Of a DNA stretch of 64,000 bases, positions 1-7,940 are shown in pieces (position 1 is the stretch's first letter; every line of letters begins with the position of its first letter). The DNA comes from Amycolatopsis sp. NBC_00345. GTDB taxonomy: Bacteria > Actinomycetota > Actinomycetes > Mycobacteriales > Pseudonocardiaceae. Position numbers and translations under genes: made by a program. The notes under the pieces were generated by a model. The model saw nothing but the letters and a program-made list of their open reading frames with translations. It ran no database searches and had not been told where the DNA came from. The DNA is taken from the NCBI RefSeq assembly GCF_036116635.1, contig NZ_CP107995.1:8184001-8248000 (forward strand). Direction: 5' to 3'.

Positions 1-404
1 AGCGAGATGACCGTGTACAGCACCTGGTTGCTGACCGCCGGGCTGAAGGGTTTGCCCGCCTGCAGCGCCTTCTCGGCCTGGGCCAGGTCGATGCGGTGGA
101 TCATCACCAGCCCGATGCCGTTCAGCAGCGCGACGCACGGCAGCAGCACCGGGTCGGCGTAGGGCGCCCAACGGCGCACGGCGAGGTGCGCGACGGTCAG
201 GATGGCGAGGTAGGAGAGCCCGAGCCACAGGATCGAGAGCGTCAGCTCCTGCTCCTGGTTGGCCTCCACGATCACCAGGGCGAGGGTGACGATGAAAACG
301 GCGAAGGCCAGCAGCAGCAACTCGGTGCCGCGCCGCGTCGGCAGTTCCCGCGGCGGGTTCGTCATGAACTGGGCGGACATCGGGTCGGCCACCGGCTGGC
401 CCAT
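1..404 (-). CDS. rodA: FtsW/RodA/SpoVE-family SEDS protein, N-terminal part (runs off window)
   Basis: About 134 N-terminal residues are visible. They begin with a short cytoplasmic stretch and continue into hydrophobic segments typical of SEDS peptidoglycan glycosyltransferases, which polymerise lipid II at the membrane together with a class B PBP. The ATG overlaps the stop of the upstream PP2C phosphatase gene (ATGA), so translation is probably coupled. Gene order FHA, FHA, PP2C, SEDS matches the fhaA-fhaB-pstP-rodA block of mycobacteria and relatives, where pbpA, pknA and pknB follow. The name rests on that order plus the hydrophobic pattern. The C-terminal catalytic region lies outside the window. 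Confidence 0.85.
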   Translation of the reverse strand, partial: MGQPVADPMSAQFMTNPPRELPTRRGTELLLLAFAVFIVTLALVIVEANQEQELTLSILWLGLSYLAILTVAHLAVRRWAPYADPVLLPCVALLNGIGLVMIHRIDLAQAEKALQAGKPFSPAVSNQVLYTVIS

Positions 405-1807
405 CAGTTACCGCCCCCTGTCGGCGCCGTACTCGACGTCGAGCAGTCCCTCCCCGCAGGCTGGTTCGCCGACGCCGACGTGCTGCCGGCCGGGGCCGAC
501 GCGGAGGTGCTCGGCGAGGGCGGGCCGCCGGGTGCCGTCGGCACCCCCGAGGTCGAGCCGCCCGGCGTGACCGGCTTGCAGTCGGTCAGCTGTTTGTTCA
601 GGCGCAGGAAGTCGTCGATGTACTTGCGCGCGTCGTCCAGGCTCTCGCGCTTGACGCCGTTGCGCACCGCGATGCGCGCGTCCTCCTGCAGGGCCGGGAC
701 GCGCAGCTTGTCCGTGCACAGCTGGCCCGGCGGGCACGAGCCCTGCTCGAACGTGTGCAGCTGGATGCCGAGGATGCTGCCGGGGACGCCGCGGTAGATC
801 ACGACCTCCTCGTCCTGTCCTTCGCCGACGTAGTACTGGCTCAGCACGAAGTACCGGGTCGCGATCGCGGCCGCGGCCAGCACGACCAGCACCACGACCA
901 CGCCGACCAGCCAGCGGAACCGCTTGCGGCGCTTGGCCTTCGGGTCCTCTTCGAGCTGCTGCGGCTCGGTCCGCTGCGGCGGGGGCGGCTGGGTCAGCGC
1001 CCGTGCGCGTGCGGCGGGCGAGTCGCCCTGGTGCCGCTCGTCGCTGCCGTCGCCCGCGGCGCCGCCCACGATCGGGGCGTCGTCGCCGAAGTCGACGTCG
1101 ACCACGTCGGCGATGATCACGGTGACGTTGTCCGTGCCACCGCCTTTGAGCGCGAGCTCGATCATCCGGTCCGCGCAGTCCTGCGGGTCCTTGATCTGCA
1201 CGGCCTCGGCCATGGTCTCGTCGGAGACCATGCCGGACAGGCCGTCGGAGCAGATGAGGTACCGGTCACCGGCGCGCGCCTCGCGCACGGTCAGGCTCGG
1301 TTCCACCTCGTGGCCGGTCAGCGCCTTGAGCAGCAGCGACCGCTGGGGGTGCACCGCCGCCTCTTCTGGCGTGATGCGGCCCTGTTCCAGCAGCTCGTTC
1401 ACGAAGCTGTCGTCACGGGTTATCTGCGCGAATTGCCCCCCGCGCAGCAGATAAGCGCGGGAGTCGCCGACGTGCACCACCCCGAGGCGGGTGCCGGCGA
1501 ACAGGACGGCGGTGAGCGTGGTGCCCATGCCGTCCAGGTCTGGGTCCTGGGAGACGAGTTCGGCGATGGCGCCATTGCCGTTCGACACCGCCTCCCGGAG
1601 CTGGGCGAGCAGGTCGTCGCCCGGCTCGTCGTCGTCGAGGGGGGCGAGCGAGGCGATGACGACCTTGCTGGCCACCTCACCGGCCGCGTGGCCGCCCATT
1701 CCATCGGCGAGCGCGAGCAGGCGGGGGCCGGCGTACACGGAGTCCTGGTTGTTCGAACGAACCAGGCCACGGTCGCTGCGGGCTGCGTAGCGGAGGACGA
1801 GAGTCAT
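404..1807 (-). CDS. pstP: PP2C-family Ser/Thr protein phosphatase, membrane anchored
   Basis: The product has 467 residues. Residues about 5-235 form a PP2C domain with the metal-binding motifs seen as LADGMGGH (D35), GDSRAYL (D115), CSDGL (D188) and GTDNVT (D226). A basic, proline-rich linker follows, then one membrane helix near 299-323 and an extracellular tail rich in Pro, Ser and Thr. This is the PstP arrangement: it dephosphorylates the PknA/PknB kinases and their substrates, including FHA partners. It overlaps fhaB upstream by 4 nt and rodA downstream by 1 nt. The exposed tail is longer and more low-complexity than the catalytic core requires. Confidence 0.95.
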   Translation of the reverse strand: MTLVLRYAARSDRGLVRSNNQDSVYAGPRLLALADGMGGHAAGEVASKVVIASLAPLDDDEPGDDLLAQLREAVSNGNGAIAELVSQDPDLDGMGTTLTAVLFAGTRLGVVHVGDSRAYLLRGGQFAQITRDDSFVNELLEQGRITPEEAAVHPQRSLLLKALTGHEVEPSLTVREARAGDRYLICSDGLSGMVSDETMAEAVQIKDPQDCADRMIELALKGGGTDNVTVIIADVVDVDFGDDAPIVGGAAGDGSDERHQGDSPAARARALTQPPPPQRTEPQQLEEDPKAKRRKRFRWLVGVVVVLVVLAAAAIATRYFVLSQYYVGEGQDEEVVIYRGVPGSILGIQLHTFEQGSCPPGQLCTDKLRVPALQEDARIAVRNGVKRESLDDARKYIDDFLRLNKQLTDCKPVTPGGSTSGVPTAPGGPPSPSTSASAPAGSTSASANQPAGRDCSTSSTAPTGGGN

Positions 1808-2265
1808 GGGCGAAGCTCGATCACCGTCTTGCCGATCCGGATGGGGACTCCGAGCGGGACCCGGAGGGGTGCAGTGACCTTAGCCCGGTCGAGGTAGGTC
1901 CCGTTCGTCGAGCCCAGATCTTCCACGTACCAATCCTCACCGCGCAGGGCGATCCGGGCATGCCGGGTCGACGCGTAGTCGTCGTCGAGCACCAGCGTCG
2001 AGTCGTCAGCACGGCCGATCAGGATCGGCCGCCCGTCGAGCGCGATGCGGGTGCCGGTCAGCGCGCCGTGGGTCACGAGCAGCTGTTGCGGGGCCTTGCT
2101 GCCCCGCGGCTTCTTCTCTTTGTTGCGGCGAAAAGTCGGCACCTGGACCCGCAGGCCCGAAGCGGCGTACAGGTCCGAGCGGACGACCCGCAGTGCGGCG
2201 AACACGAAGAGCCAGAGCAGCACGAGAAAGCCCACTCTGGTGAGTTGAACGACCAGCTCTGGCAC
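1804..2265 (-). CDS. fhaB: FHA-domain membrane protein FhaB
   Basis: About 153 residues from a GTG at 2265. This start puts the conserved N-terminal membrane helix first (PELVVQLTRVGFLVLLWLF). The frame is open further upstream to 2331, but that extension is Arg/Cys-rich and unlike the family. The C-terminal half is an FHA domain with LIGRADDSTLVL, the STRHARI segment and GSTNGTYLD, which bind phosphothreonine. In mycobacteria FhaB (FipA) links PknA/PknB signalling to septation. It lies in the same minus-strand operon as fhaA and pstP and overlaps pstP by 4 nt. Confidence 0.93.
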   Translation of the reverse strand: MPELVVQLTRVGFLVLLWLFVFAALRVVRSDLYAASGLRVQVPTFRRNKEKKPRGSKAPQQLLVTHGALTGTRIALDGRPILIGRADDSTLVLDDDYASTRHARIALRGEDWYVEDLGSTNGTYLDRAKVTAPLRVPLGVPIRIGKTVIELRP

Positions 2266-2366
2266 TTGTTGTGTCCGCTCCCGACTCTGCCTGCAAGCCG
2301 CGGTGCGCGCGCACCGCGGATCCCCCCGCAAGACAATTCTGCGGGAACCCCGTCACCGTCCTGTGG

Positions 2367-3632
2367 TCAGCCCTGGGTTCGGAACACCAGGGACGAGTGG
2401 CCTACTCGGATCACGTCGCCGTCGGCGAGCTGCCAGGTCTGCACCGGAGTGCCGTTCACCGTGGTCCCGTTGGTGGAACCGATGTCGGCGAGCGTGGCGC
2501 TCTGGCCGTCCCAGGTGATCTCCAGATGACGGCGCGAAACCCCGGTGTCAGGCAGCCGGAAGTCCGCGTCCTGGCCCCGGCCCACCACGTTCCCGCCCTG
2601 CTTGAGCGAGTAGGTGCGGTTGGAGCCGTCGTCGAGCTGCAGGCTCGCCGCCAGTGCGCGGCCCGCCGCGGGAGCACCCGGCTGGCCGTAGCCGCCCTGC
2701 TGGGCGTACGGGTCCGCGGCCGGCTGGCCGTACGCCGCCTGCTGGCCGTACTGGTCGTAGCCGCCCTGCTGGGGCTGGCCGTACTGGTCGTAACCGGGCT
2801 GCTGCTGGCCGTAACCCTGCTGGTCATAACCGCCCTGCTGGGGCTGGCCGTAACCCTGCTGGTCGTAGCCGCCGCCCTGGGGCTGCTGGCCGTAACCTTG
2901 CTGGTCGTAGCCGGGCTGCTGCTGGCCATAGCCCTGGTCGTAGCCGCCCTGCTGGGGCTGCTGGCCGTAACCCTGGTCGTAACCGGGCTGCTGCTGACCG
3001 CCCGTCTGGGGCTGGCCGTACTGGTCATAGCCGGGCTGCTGCTGGCCGTAACCCTGCTGGTCATAGCCGCCCTGCTGGCCGTAACCCTGGTCGTACCCGG
3101 GCTGCTGGCCACCCTGCTGTCCGTAGCCGTACTGGCCCTGCTGGCCGTACGGGTCACCCTGGTCGTGTTGGCCGTAGCCGGGGGGCTGGCTCATTGCTGG
3201 GTCTCCTGCGTTGCTGGGTCGTGCCGACCGTGACGAGCCACCGGCCCCACTCGCGCGGGCGTCGGGATCGACGGACGAACGGGTCTTGAACTGTCCAGTA
3301 TGCAGCGCCTCGTTGCGCTCAAGTGATACGACGACGTCACCATAGGTGTCCCAGCCGTGCTCGGCGAGGTGTTCCGCCACGGCTTTCGCGAGAACCCCGG
3401 TGACCCGCTGCTCGTCTCCGGCCATGCGTTCATGGTCAGCTTGCCCCAAGGACACGATGTAGTGATTCGGGGCGAGCTGCCGACCGCCTGCCAGCTCACG
3501 AACGTTCTCCTCGCCTTCTCTCTCGAGCGCGACCGCCACTTCCTGCGTGACGACGTTGCCACCGAACATGCGCGCGAAGGTATTCCCCACGAGGTTCTCG
3601 AGTCGCCTGTCGAAGCGCTCTACGCGACCCAC
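2367..3632 (-). CDS. fhaA: FHA-domain protein FhaA with long Gln/Gly/Tyr-rich linker
   Basis: The product has 421 residues. Residues 1 to about 115 form the DUF3662 domain (MGRVERFDRRLENLVGNTF, then NHYIVSLG). Roughly 150-320 is a low-complexity linker of imperfect repeats of the type GYDQQGYGQQQP. Residues 331-421 are an FHA domain with VVGRGQDADF, SRRHLEI and GSTNGTTVNG. In mycobacteria FhaA binds phosphorylated MviN/CwlM-type partners and restrains peptidoglycan synthesis. The linker DNA is a run of near-repeats with little but Q, G, Y, P and D codons. It is the first gene of the fhaA-fhaB-pstP-rodA cluster, about 100 bp before fhaB. Confidence 0.95.
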   Translation of the reverse strand: MGRVERFDRRLENLVGNTFARMFGGNVVTQEVAVALEREGEENVRELAGGRQLAPNHYIVSLGQADHERMAGDEQRVTGVLAKAVAEHLAEHGWDTYGDVVVSLERNEALHTGQFKTRSSVDPDARASGAGGSSRSARPSNAGDPAMSQPPGYGQHDQGDPYGQQGQYGYGQQGGQQPGYDQGYGQQGGYDQQGYGQQQPGYDQYGQPQTGGQQQPGYDQGYGQQPQQGGYDQGYGQQQPGYDQQGYGQQPQGGGYDQQGYGQPQQGGYDQQGYGQQQPGYDQYGQPQQGGYDQYGQQAAYGQPAADPYAQQGGYGQPGAPAAGRALAASLQLDDGSNRTYSLKQGGNVVGRGQDADFRLPDTGVSRRHLEITWDGQSATLADIGSTNGTTVNGTPVQTWQLADGDVIRVGHSSLVFRTQG

Positions 3633-3762
3633 CGGGGACTACCTCCTCACACGTGTGCTTCCGCCCCGATCCTATCCGGGGGAGGAAGCCTCGACACGGC
3701 CCCCGCTGAAACCCGTGAAAACCGGCTGCTAAGCTTTGCTGGCTGTCAGAGAGAAGCAACTC

Positions 3763-3845
3763 GGGCGAGTGGCGGAATGGCAGACGCGCACGGTTCAGGT
3801 CCGTGTGTCCGAAAGGACGTGAGGGTTCAACTCCCTCCTCGCCCA
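3763..3845 (+). tRNA. tRNA-Leu, anticodon CAG
   Basis: A full cloverleaf can be drawn. The 7-bp acceptor stem is GGGCGAG with CTCGCCC and the discriminator base is A3845. The anticodon arm is CACGG-TTCAGGT-CCGTG, giving CAG. The T arm contains GGTTCAACTCC. The long variable arm (GTCCGAAAGGAC) marks it as a class II tRNA, as expected for Leu. CCA is not encoded. Confidence 0.96.
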
Positions 3846-3854
3846 CTTGTGGTC

Positions 3855-3888
3855 AGAGGCCCCTTCCGCTAGCGCGGAGGGGGCCTCT
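3855..3888 (+). terminator. Rho-independent-type hairpin after tRNA-Leu
   Basis: A 15-bp stem (AGAGGCCCCTTCCGC with GCGGAGGGGGCCTCT, one G-T pair) and a 4-nt loop begins 10 nt after the tRNA. It lacks a strong T run, as is usual in actinobacteria. Confidence 0.8.
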
Positions 3889-4080
3889 TCCGTGTGGGAG
3901 GGAGTTCATTGCTTCCGGGGGCGAGTTACTGGGCTCCGCCAAGCTGGGGGCGCTGAACCTGCGCGGTGACCGGGGTCACTTTTGGTTCTTAGCTTCTGGC
4001 TTGAGATCGGGGCTTAAGGGCTTCAGAGGGTGACCGCGGGCGGTAGGGTCGTCGTCACTCATTGGTGACGAGGGGGTTTT

Positions 4081-6123
4081 GTGGGCGAGGGGACGCACAA
4101 CCAGATCGAGAGGGTTGAGGGTGGCGTCGTCGTGCAAGCGGGGACGGTCAGGGACCTCTACTTCAACCTGCCGTTGCCGCCGCCGGTCGTTACACCGCAT
4201 GAGTTGCCGCCGGTTGTTCGGCAGCTTGTCGGGCGGGACCCGGAGATCGCCTGGTGTGTTGAGCGGCGTGACGCACCCGTGCTTCTGGTGACCGGGTTGT
4301 CTGGGGTCGGACGCCGCGCGCTGGTCCGCCATCGCGCTGCGGAGCTTGAGGTACAGCACACGGGTGGCGCGCTGTACCTCGACTACAACTCGGTTCGCTC
4401 CGGCGGGGAAGAGCTCGTGTCCTCGGCGTTGCGTCGGCTGCTGCGTGGCCTGGGCGTGCAGGACGACGTGATGCCCCGTGACGATGAGCTGCCGGCCTGG
4501 TACCGGAGCACGACCGCCGGACGTCCCAAGCTGCTGGTAGTGATCGAGAACGCGCGTGAGGCCGAACAGATAGTCAAAGCGTTGCCCGCCGGCCGGGGCA
4601 GCACGGTCCTCGTCGCCGGCGCTGTCGAGACGCTCGTCGACGTGACCGAGCTCGGCGGCGAGGTGATCAGGCTGAAGCCGCTGGACGACGACCACGCGGC
4701 GGAGCTTTTCCGATCCCGCGCTGGCCTGGACGTCGCCATTGACGACGAGTCCTTGCGCGAGGTGCTCGCGCACTGCGGCGGACTGCCTCTGGCCCTGAAA
4801 CAGGCGGCGAACCTCCTGGCGGCAGGGCGGGTCCTGACGTCGGCCGAACTCGTGGAGAGGCTGGGACAGTCTCGTGCGGAACTGACGCGGCGCGATGAGG
4901 GTTTCGCCAAGGGGGAGTCGGTGTTCGAGACCAGTTACCAGGAATTGCCCGAGCCGGGGCGGCGGGTCTACCGGTTGCTCGGGATCTATCCTCTGCTCGA
5001 CTTCGACGTCCGGGCGGTCGGCCTGCTCGCGGGACTGGATCAGGACGGGGCCAGGAGGCTGCTCGGGGACCTGGTCTCTGCCCAGGTCCTGGACCGTGAT
5101 GGCGAGCGTTACCGCATGCATCCCCTGGTCCACGACCACGCCGAGGTGTGCGCACGGCAATCCGGTGTCGAAGAGGAAACGGCTGCGCTGCGGCGCGTCA
5201 TCCTCGGGTTGCGGGACCTCGCGTACCACGCCGACGTGGCCGTGCTGGGTCAGAATCGCCTACGTTTCACCACCGTCCCGACGACCACCGGTCCGTTCTC
5301 GGACAAAGGCGAGGCGCTCGCGTGGTTCGAGACCGAGCAGCAGACCCTTCGCGAGCTGCAGGCGAAAGCGGTCGAACTCGGCCTGCTCGATGCCGCCTGG
5401 CAGATCGCCGAGGCGTCCACCGCTTACTACTTCAACCGGCGCCGGTACCTGGAGTGGATGGAGATCGGGGAACGAGGGATCGCCGCCGCCCGCCTCACCG
5501 GGCACATCGAGGCCGAGGCGCGGCTGCTGAGCACTGGCTCCCGTGCACAGTGCGACCTGGGGCTCCTCGACGCGGCCCGCGAGGCGGTTACGCGGGCAGC
5601 AGAGCTCGCCGACCGGTCAGGGCATCCGGTGCTCCGCGCTTCGGTCCGTGAGTTCGTCGGCCGGTTTCACGACCGGGCCGGGGAGCCGGTACTCGCGCAG
5701 GAGGCCTACCGCCGGTCGATCGAGCTCAATGACCAGGCGGTCGAACCGCGGGGCACGGCGCTGGCGCGGATGTTCCTCGGCCTGTCGCTGTCGGGAAGAA
5801 ACGGGTTGGTCGAGCTGGAACGGGCTCATCGGTGGTTCGAGGAAAACAATGACTCCCGGATGGCCGTTCGGGCGCTGGCCGCCATCGGCTTGACCCGGGT
5901 CCGGCTCGGACTGCCGCAGGGGATCGACGCCCTGTCGGCTGCGGCGGACGCGATGGCGGTGGCGGGTTACTTCTCGTACGAGGCCGAGGTGCGCGAGCAA
6001 CTGCGTGAGTTCCTGGCCGAGGCGGACCCGGAACGTGCCCGGCGGGAACTCGGCCGAGCTGTGGAGCTCTACCGGCGGCTGGGCAGCCCGAAGGCCGATG
6101 CCCTGGAAGCTGAACTGGACTGA
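4081..6123 (+). CDS. STAND (NB-ARC-like) NTPase with TPR-type C-terminus and N-terminal amyloid-like motif
   Basis: 680 residues from a GTG preceded by GAGGGGG. Residues 7-28 carry a short motif, NQIERVEGGVVVQAGTVRDL, with Gln at 19. After a proline-rich spacer comes a STAND NTPase: the P-loop GLSGVGRRAL at 72-81 has Arg where Lys is usual, an RNBS-like LLVVIENA serves as Walker B, and HCGGLPLAL (GxP module) follows. A winged-helix region comes next, and the last 250 residues or so are helical repeats of TPR type. STAND proteins act as NLR-like switches that oligomerise on ligand sensing. The ligand is unknown. It converges with the GT-B-like gene, with only 5 nt between the stops. It is a paralogue in architecture of the gene at 7941. 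Confidence 0.85.
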   Translation: MGEGTHNQIERVEGGVVVQAGTVRDLYFNLPLPPPVVTPHELPPVVRQLVGRDPEIAWCVERRDAPVLLVTGLSGVGRRALVRHRAAELEVQHTGGALYLDYNSVRSGGEELVSSALRRLLRGLGVQDDVMPRDDELPAWYRSTTAGRPKLLVVIENAREAEQIVKALPAGRGSTVLVAGAVETLVDVTELGGEVIRLKPLDDDHAAELFRSRAGLDVAIDDESLREVLAHCGGLPLALKQAANLLAAGRVLTSAELVERLGQSRAELTRRDEGFAKGESVFETSYQELPEPGRRVYRLLGIYPLLDFDVRAVGLLAGLDQDGARRLLGDLVSAQVLDRDGERYRMHPLVHDHAEVCARQSGVEEETAALRRVILGLRDLAYHADVAVLGQNRLRFTTVPTTTGPFSDKGEALAWFETEQQTLRELQAKAVELGLLDAAWQIAEASTAYYFNRRRYLEWMEIGERGIAAARLTGHIEAEARLLSTGSRAQCDLGLLDAAREAVTRAAELADRSGHPVLRASVREFVGRFHDRAGEPVLAQEAYRRSIELNDQAVEPRGTALARMFLGLSLSGRNGLVELERAHRWFEENNDSRMAVRALAAIGLTRVRLGLPQGIDALSAAADAMAVAGYFSYEAEVREQLREFLAEADPERARRELGRAVELYRRLGSPKADALEAELD

Positions 6124-6128
6124 TCTGG

Positions 6129-7811
6129 TCAGTACTGGAGCTCTACAGCGGCTGTTGCGGCGCCGAGGTGTAGTTGGACAGTTCGGTTACTGCACGGTCC
6201 GGAGCGCAGGATGGCGTACGCAGTCGATGCGAGCGCCGGGACATCTGCGGATCCGGTGACGGCCAGCCCCACCCCGTCCGCTGTCACGGCCACACAGCCA
6301 CCGGGGACTGCGGCCGCGGCGAGAACACATCCCGGGTGGCGGCGAAGCGCCTCGGCGCACCAGCCCGACGGGTCGTCGCCGTTCGCCGACCGGGTCAGCA
6401 CGGTCGCGATGCCGAGCCGGCCGATATCCCGCTCGCCTTCGTCGACTACGAGGTGGCGTAGGTCTGCCGCTGCGCGCTCCGCTTCGGGCCGCCAGCGCTC
6501 GACTGACCGGGCGAACCGTTGGAGAGTCAGGGAATCCTGCCCGTTGAACACGGGGTAGGCGGTGAACGCGGTGACGGGTGTCTTCTGGCTGGCCGGGTCG
6601 GCCGCGCGGAACGTGGTCACAGGACCGAGCTCCAAGTCGAGCAGCCGGTAGACCAAGGTGTGCAGCGCTGCTGTGGCGCCGTCAGTGTTCTCAAACGTCC
6701 TCGATGCCAGTTCTTTCTGCCACGGTGCAGTTTCCGCGGCGTCGAGCTGGGTGCGTAGTGGTTCGCTGCGGTGGAGGCGCTGGGCGCGTTCTCCGAGCAT
6801 CGCGGCACTCGTCCCGGGTACGCTTTCTTCGCCGAAGGTCCCGAGCAGTACTGGTTTTTCGCTGGCTGCAGCCAGGAACGTGACCGACCCGTGGTCGCCG
6901 ATGACCAGGTCGGCGGCGACCAGCGCCGCCTGCCAGCCGAGTTCGGGCGGCAGCAGGAGCAGGCCCGCGTCCTCCGCGGCGGCGAACCACGCATGCAACT
7001 GGAACGGTCGGTACCGGGCCCAGATGTTGGGGTGCAGCACGAGCCCGCCTGCGTACTCGTCGTGGGGAAGGGCGGCGAGCAGCTCCGCGGGAAGCCGCGG
7101 CCGGCGGGCGATCAGGGACTGGGTGCCCCAGGTCGAGGTCACCAGGGCGAACCGTCGGTCGCCGATGCCGAGCACTCGACGGTAATGCTCGCGGTGCCCT
7201 GCGCTGGCCAGCAACTGCTCGAACTGTGGGTCGCCGATCACCACGGTGCGCCCGGCCGCGGCCGGACTGGCCGCGAGCAGCTGGTTCTCCTGGTTAGAGT
7301 GCGATACCGCCATCAGCACCCGCCCGGTCCTCAGAGCGTGTTCGGGAACCAGACCTGAGATTCGCATACCGGACGTCGAGGAATCGGGCACGTATTTGTG
7401 GAACCCGACTCCGTGCGGCAACACGAGGACAGGTCCGTCGATGTGCTCGAAATTTATGTTCTCACTGGCAGATACGGCGAGTGTGTAACGAGTTCCGGGC
7501 AATTCCCGCCACGGGATAACGTGTGCACCCGCGAGTATCAGCAACTCCTCGGTGCCTCGGCTGAACTGTGAGCCGGGATCGACAGTGAACACGAAGCGCA
7601 ACCGCAGGTCATCGCGAAACGAAGCGAAAACGTCGAGCAGTCGAATCGCCGAAGTCCAGGTTCTCGCCACCCCGAGAACGACTGTGGAACCAAAGGTCTC
7701 CCATTTGCTGCTTTGCTGCTTTGCTGCTTTGCTGCTTTGCTGCTTTGCTGCTTTGCTGCTTTGCTGCTTTGCTGCTTTGCTGCTTTGCTGCTTTGCTGCT
7801 TTGCTGCTCAA
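6129..7811 (-). CDS. GT-B-like (CDP-glycerol glycerophosphotransferase/epimerase-like) protein, start inside 8-bp repeat array
   Basis: About 560 residues, clearly paralogous to the product at 9965. Shared motifs are LPHGVGFHKY, GDPQFEQLL, STWGTQSL, LHPNIW and ALVAADLVIGDHGSVTF. The HG, STWG, LHP and DHGS positions recall GT-B enzymes of the TagB/TagF and epimerase type; activity and substrate are unknown. The only in-frame start upstream of the first beta strand (STVVLG) is TTG 7811, so the N-terminus reads as SSKAAKQQ repeats encoded by thirteen 8-bp units. A GTG at 7670 would trim that strand. No clear ribosome site is seen before the TTG. Because 8 is not a multiple of 3, repeat number sets the frame. 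Confidence 0.75.
   Translation of the reverse strand: MSSKAAKQQSSKAAKQQSSKAAKQQSSKAAKQQSSKWETFGSTVVLGVARTWTSAIRLLDVFASFRDDLRLRFVFTVDPGSQFSRGTEELLILAGAHVIPWRELPGTRYTLAVSASENINFEHIDGPVLVLPHGVGFHKYVPDSSTSGMRISGLVPEHALRTGRVLMAVSHSNQENQLLAASPAAAGRTVVIGDPQFEQLLASAGHREHYRRVLGIGDRRFALVTSTWGTQSLIARRPRLPAELLAALPHDEYAGGLVLHPNIWARYRPFQLHAWFAAAEDAGLLLLPPELGWQAALVAADLVIGDHGSVTFLAAASEKPVLLGTFGEESVPGTSAAMLGERAQRLHRSEPLRTQLDAAETAPWQKELASRTFENTDGATAALHTLVYRLLDLELGPVTTFRAADPASQKTPVTAFTAYPVFNGQDSLTLQRFARSVERWRPEAERAAADLRHLVVDEGERDIGRLGIATVLTRSANGDDPSGWCAEALRRHPGCVLAAAAVPGGCVAVTADGVGLAVTGSADVPALASTAYAILRSGPCSNRTVQLHLGAATAAVELQY
7704..7807. repeat. Thirteen perfect tandem copies of an 8-bp unit (tttgctgc)
   Basis: A perfect microsatellite of 104 bp. 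It lies at the 5' end of the minus-strand GT-B-like gene, between its TTG start and the conserved core. Such runs change length by replication slippage, and each unit gained or lost shifts the frame. Confidence 0.97.
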
Positions 7812-7940
7812 ATCATTTTACCATTTATCGATCCGGCGAAGGGTGTCGAGTGCATGTTATCTGGTCGGTTCGGGTGAACATACCTGCACGGAGGGTGATC
7901 TAGCCGATAGACTGGTCAGTCGGGGTAGGGAGGCGATGTC
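7812..7940. promoter_or_regulatory. Divergent promoter region between GT-B-like gene and second STAND gene
   Basis: 129 bp, clearly more AT-rich than its surroundings near 7812-7835. On the minus strand a minimal reading frame ATG-ATT-TGA overlaps the TTG start (TTGA). On the plus strand GGGAGG lies 7 nt before the ATG at 7941. No operator palindrome is obvious. Confidence 0.4.

Noticed and set aside
2654..3289. Plus-strand open frame of Pro/Arg/Gly repeats
   Set aside because: Antisense of the FhaA Gln/Gly/Tyr linker; repeats mirror that DNA.
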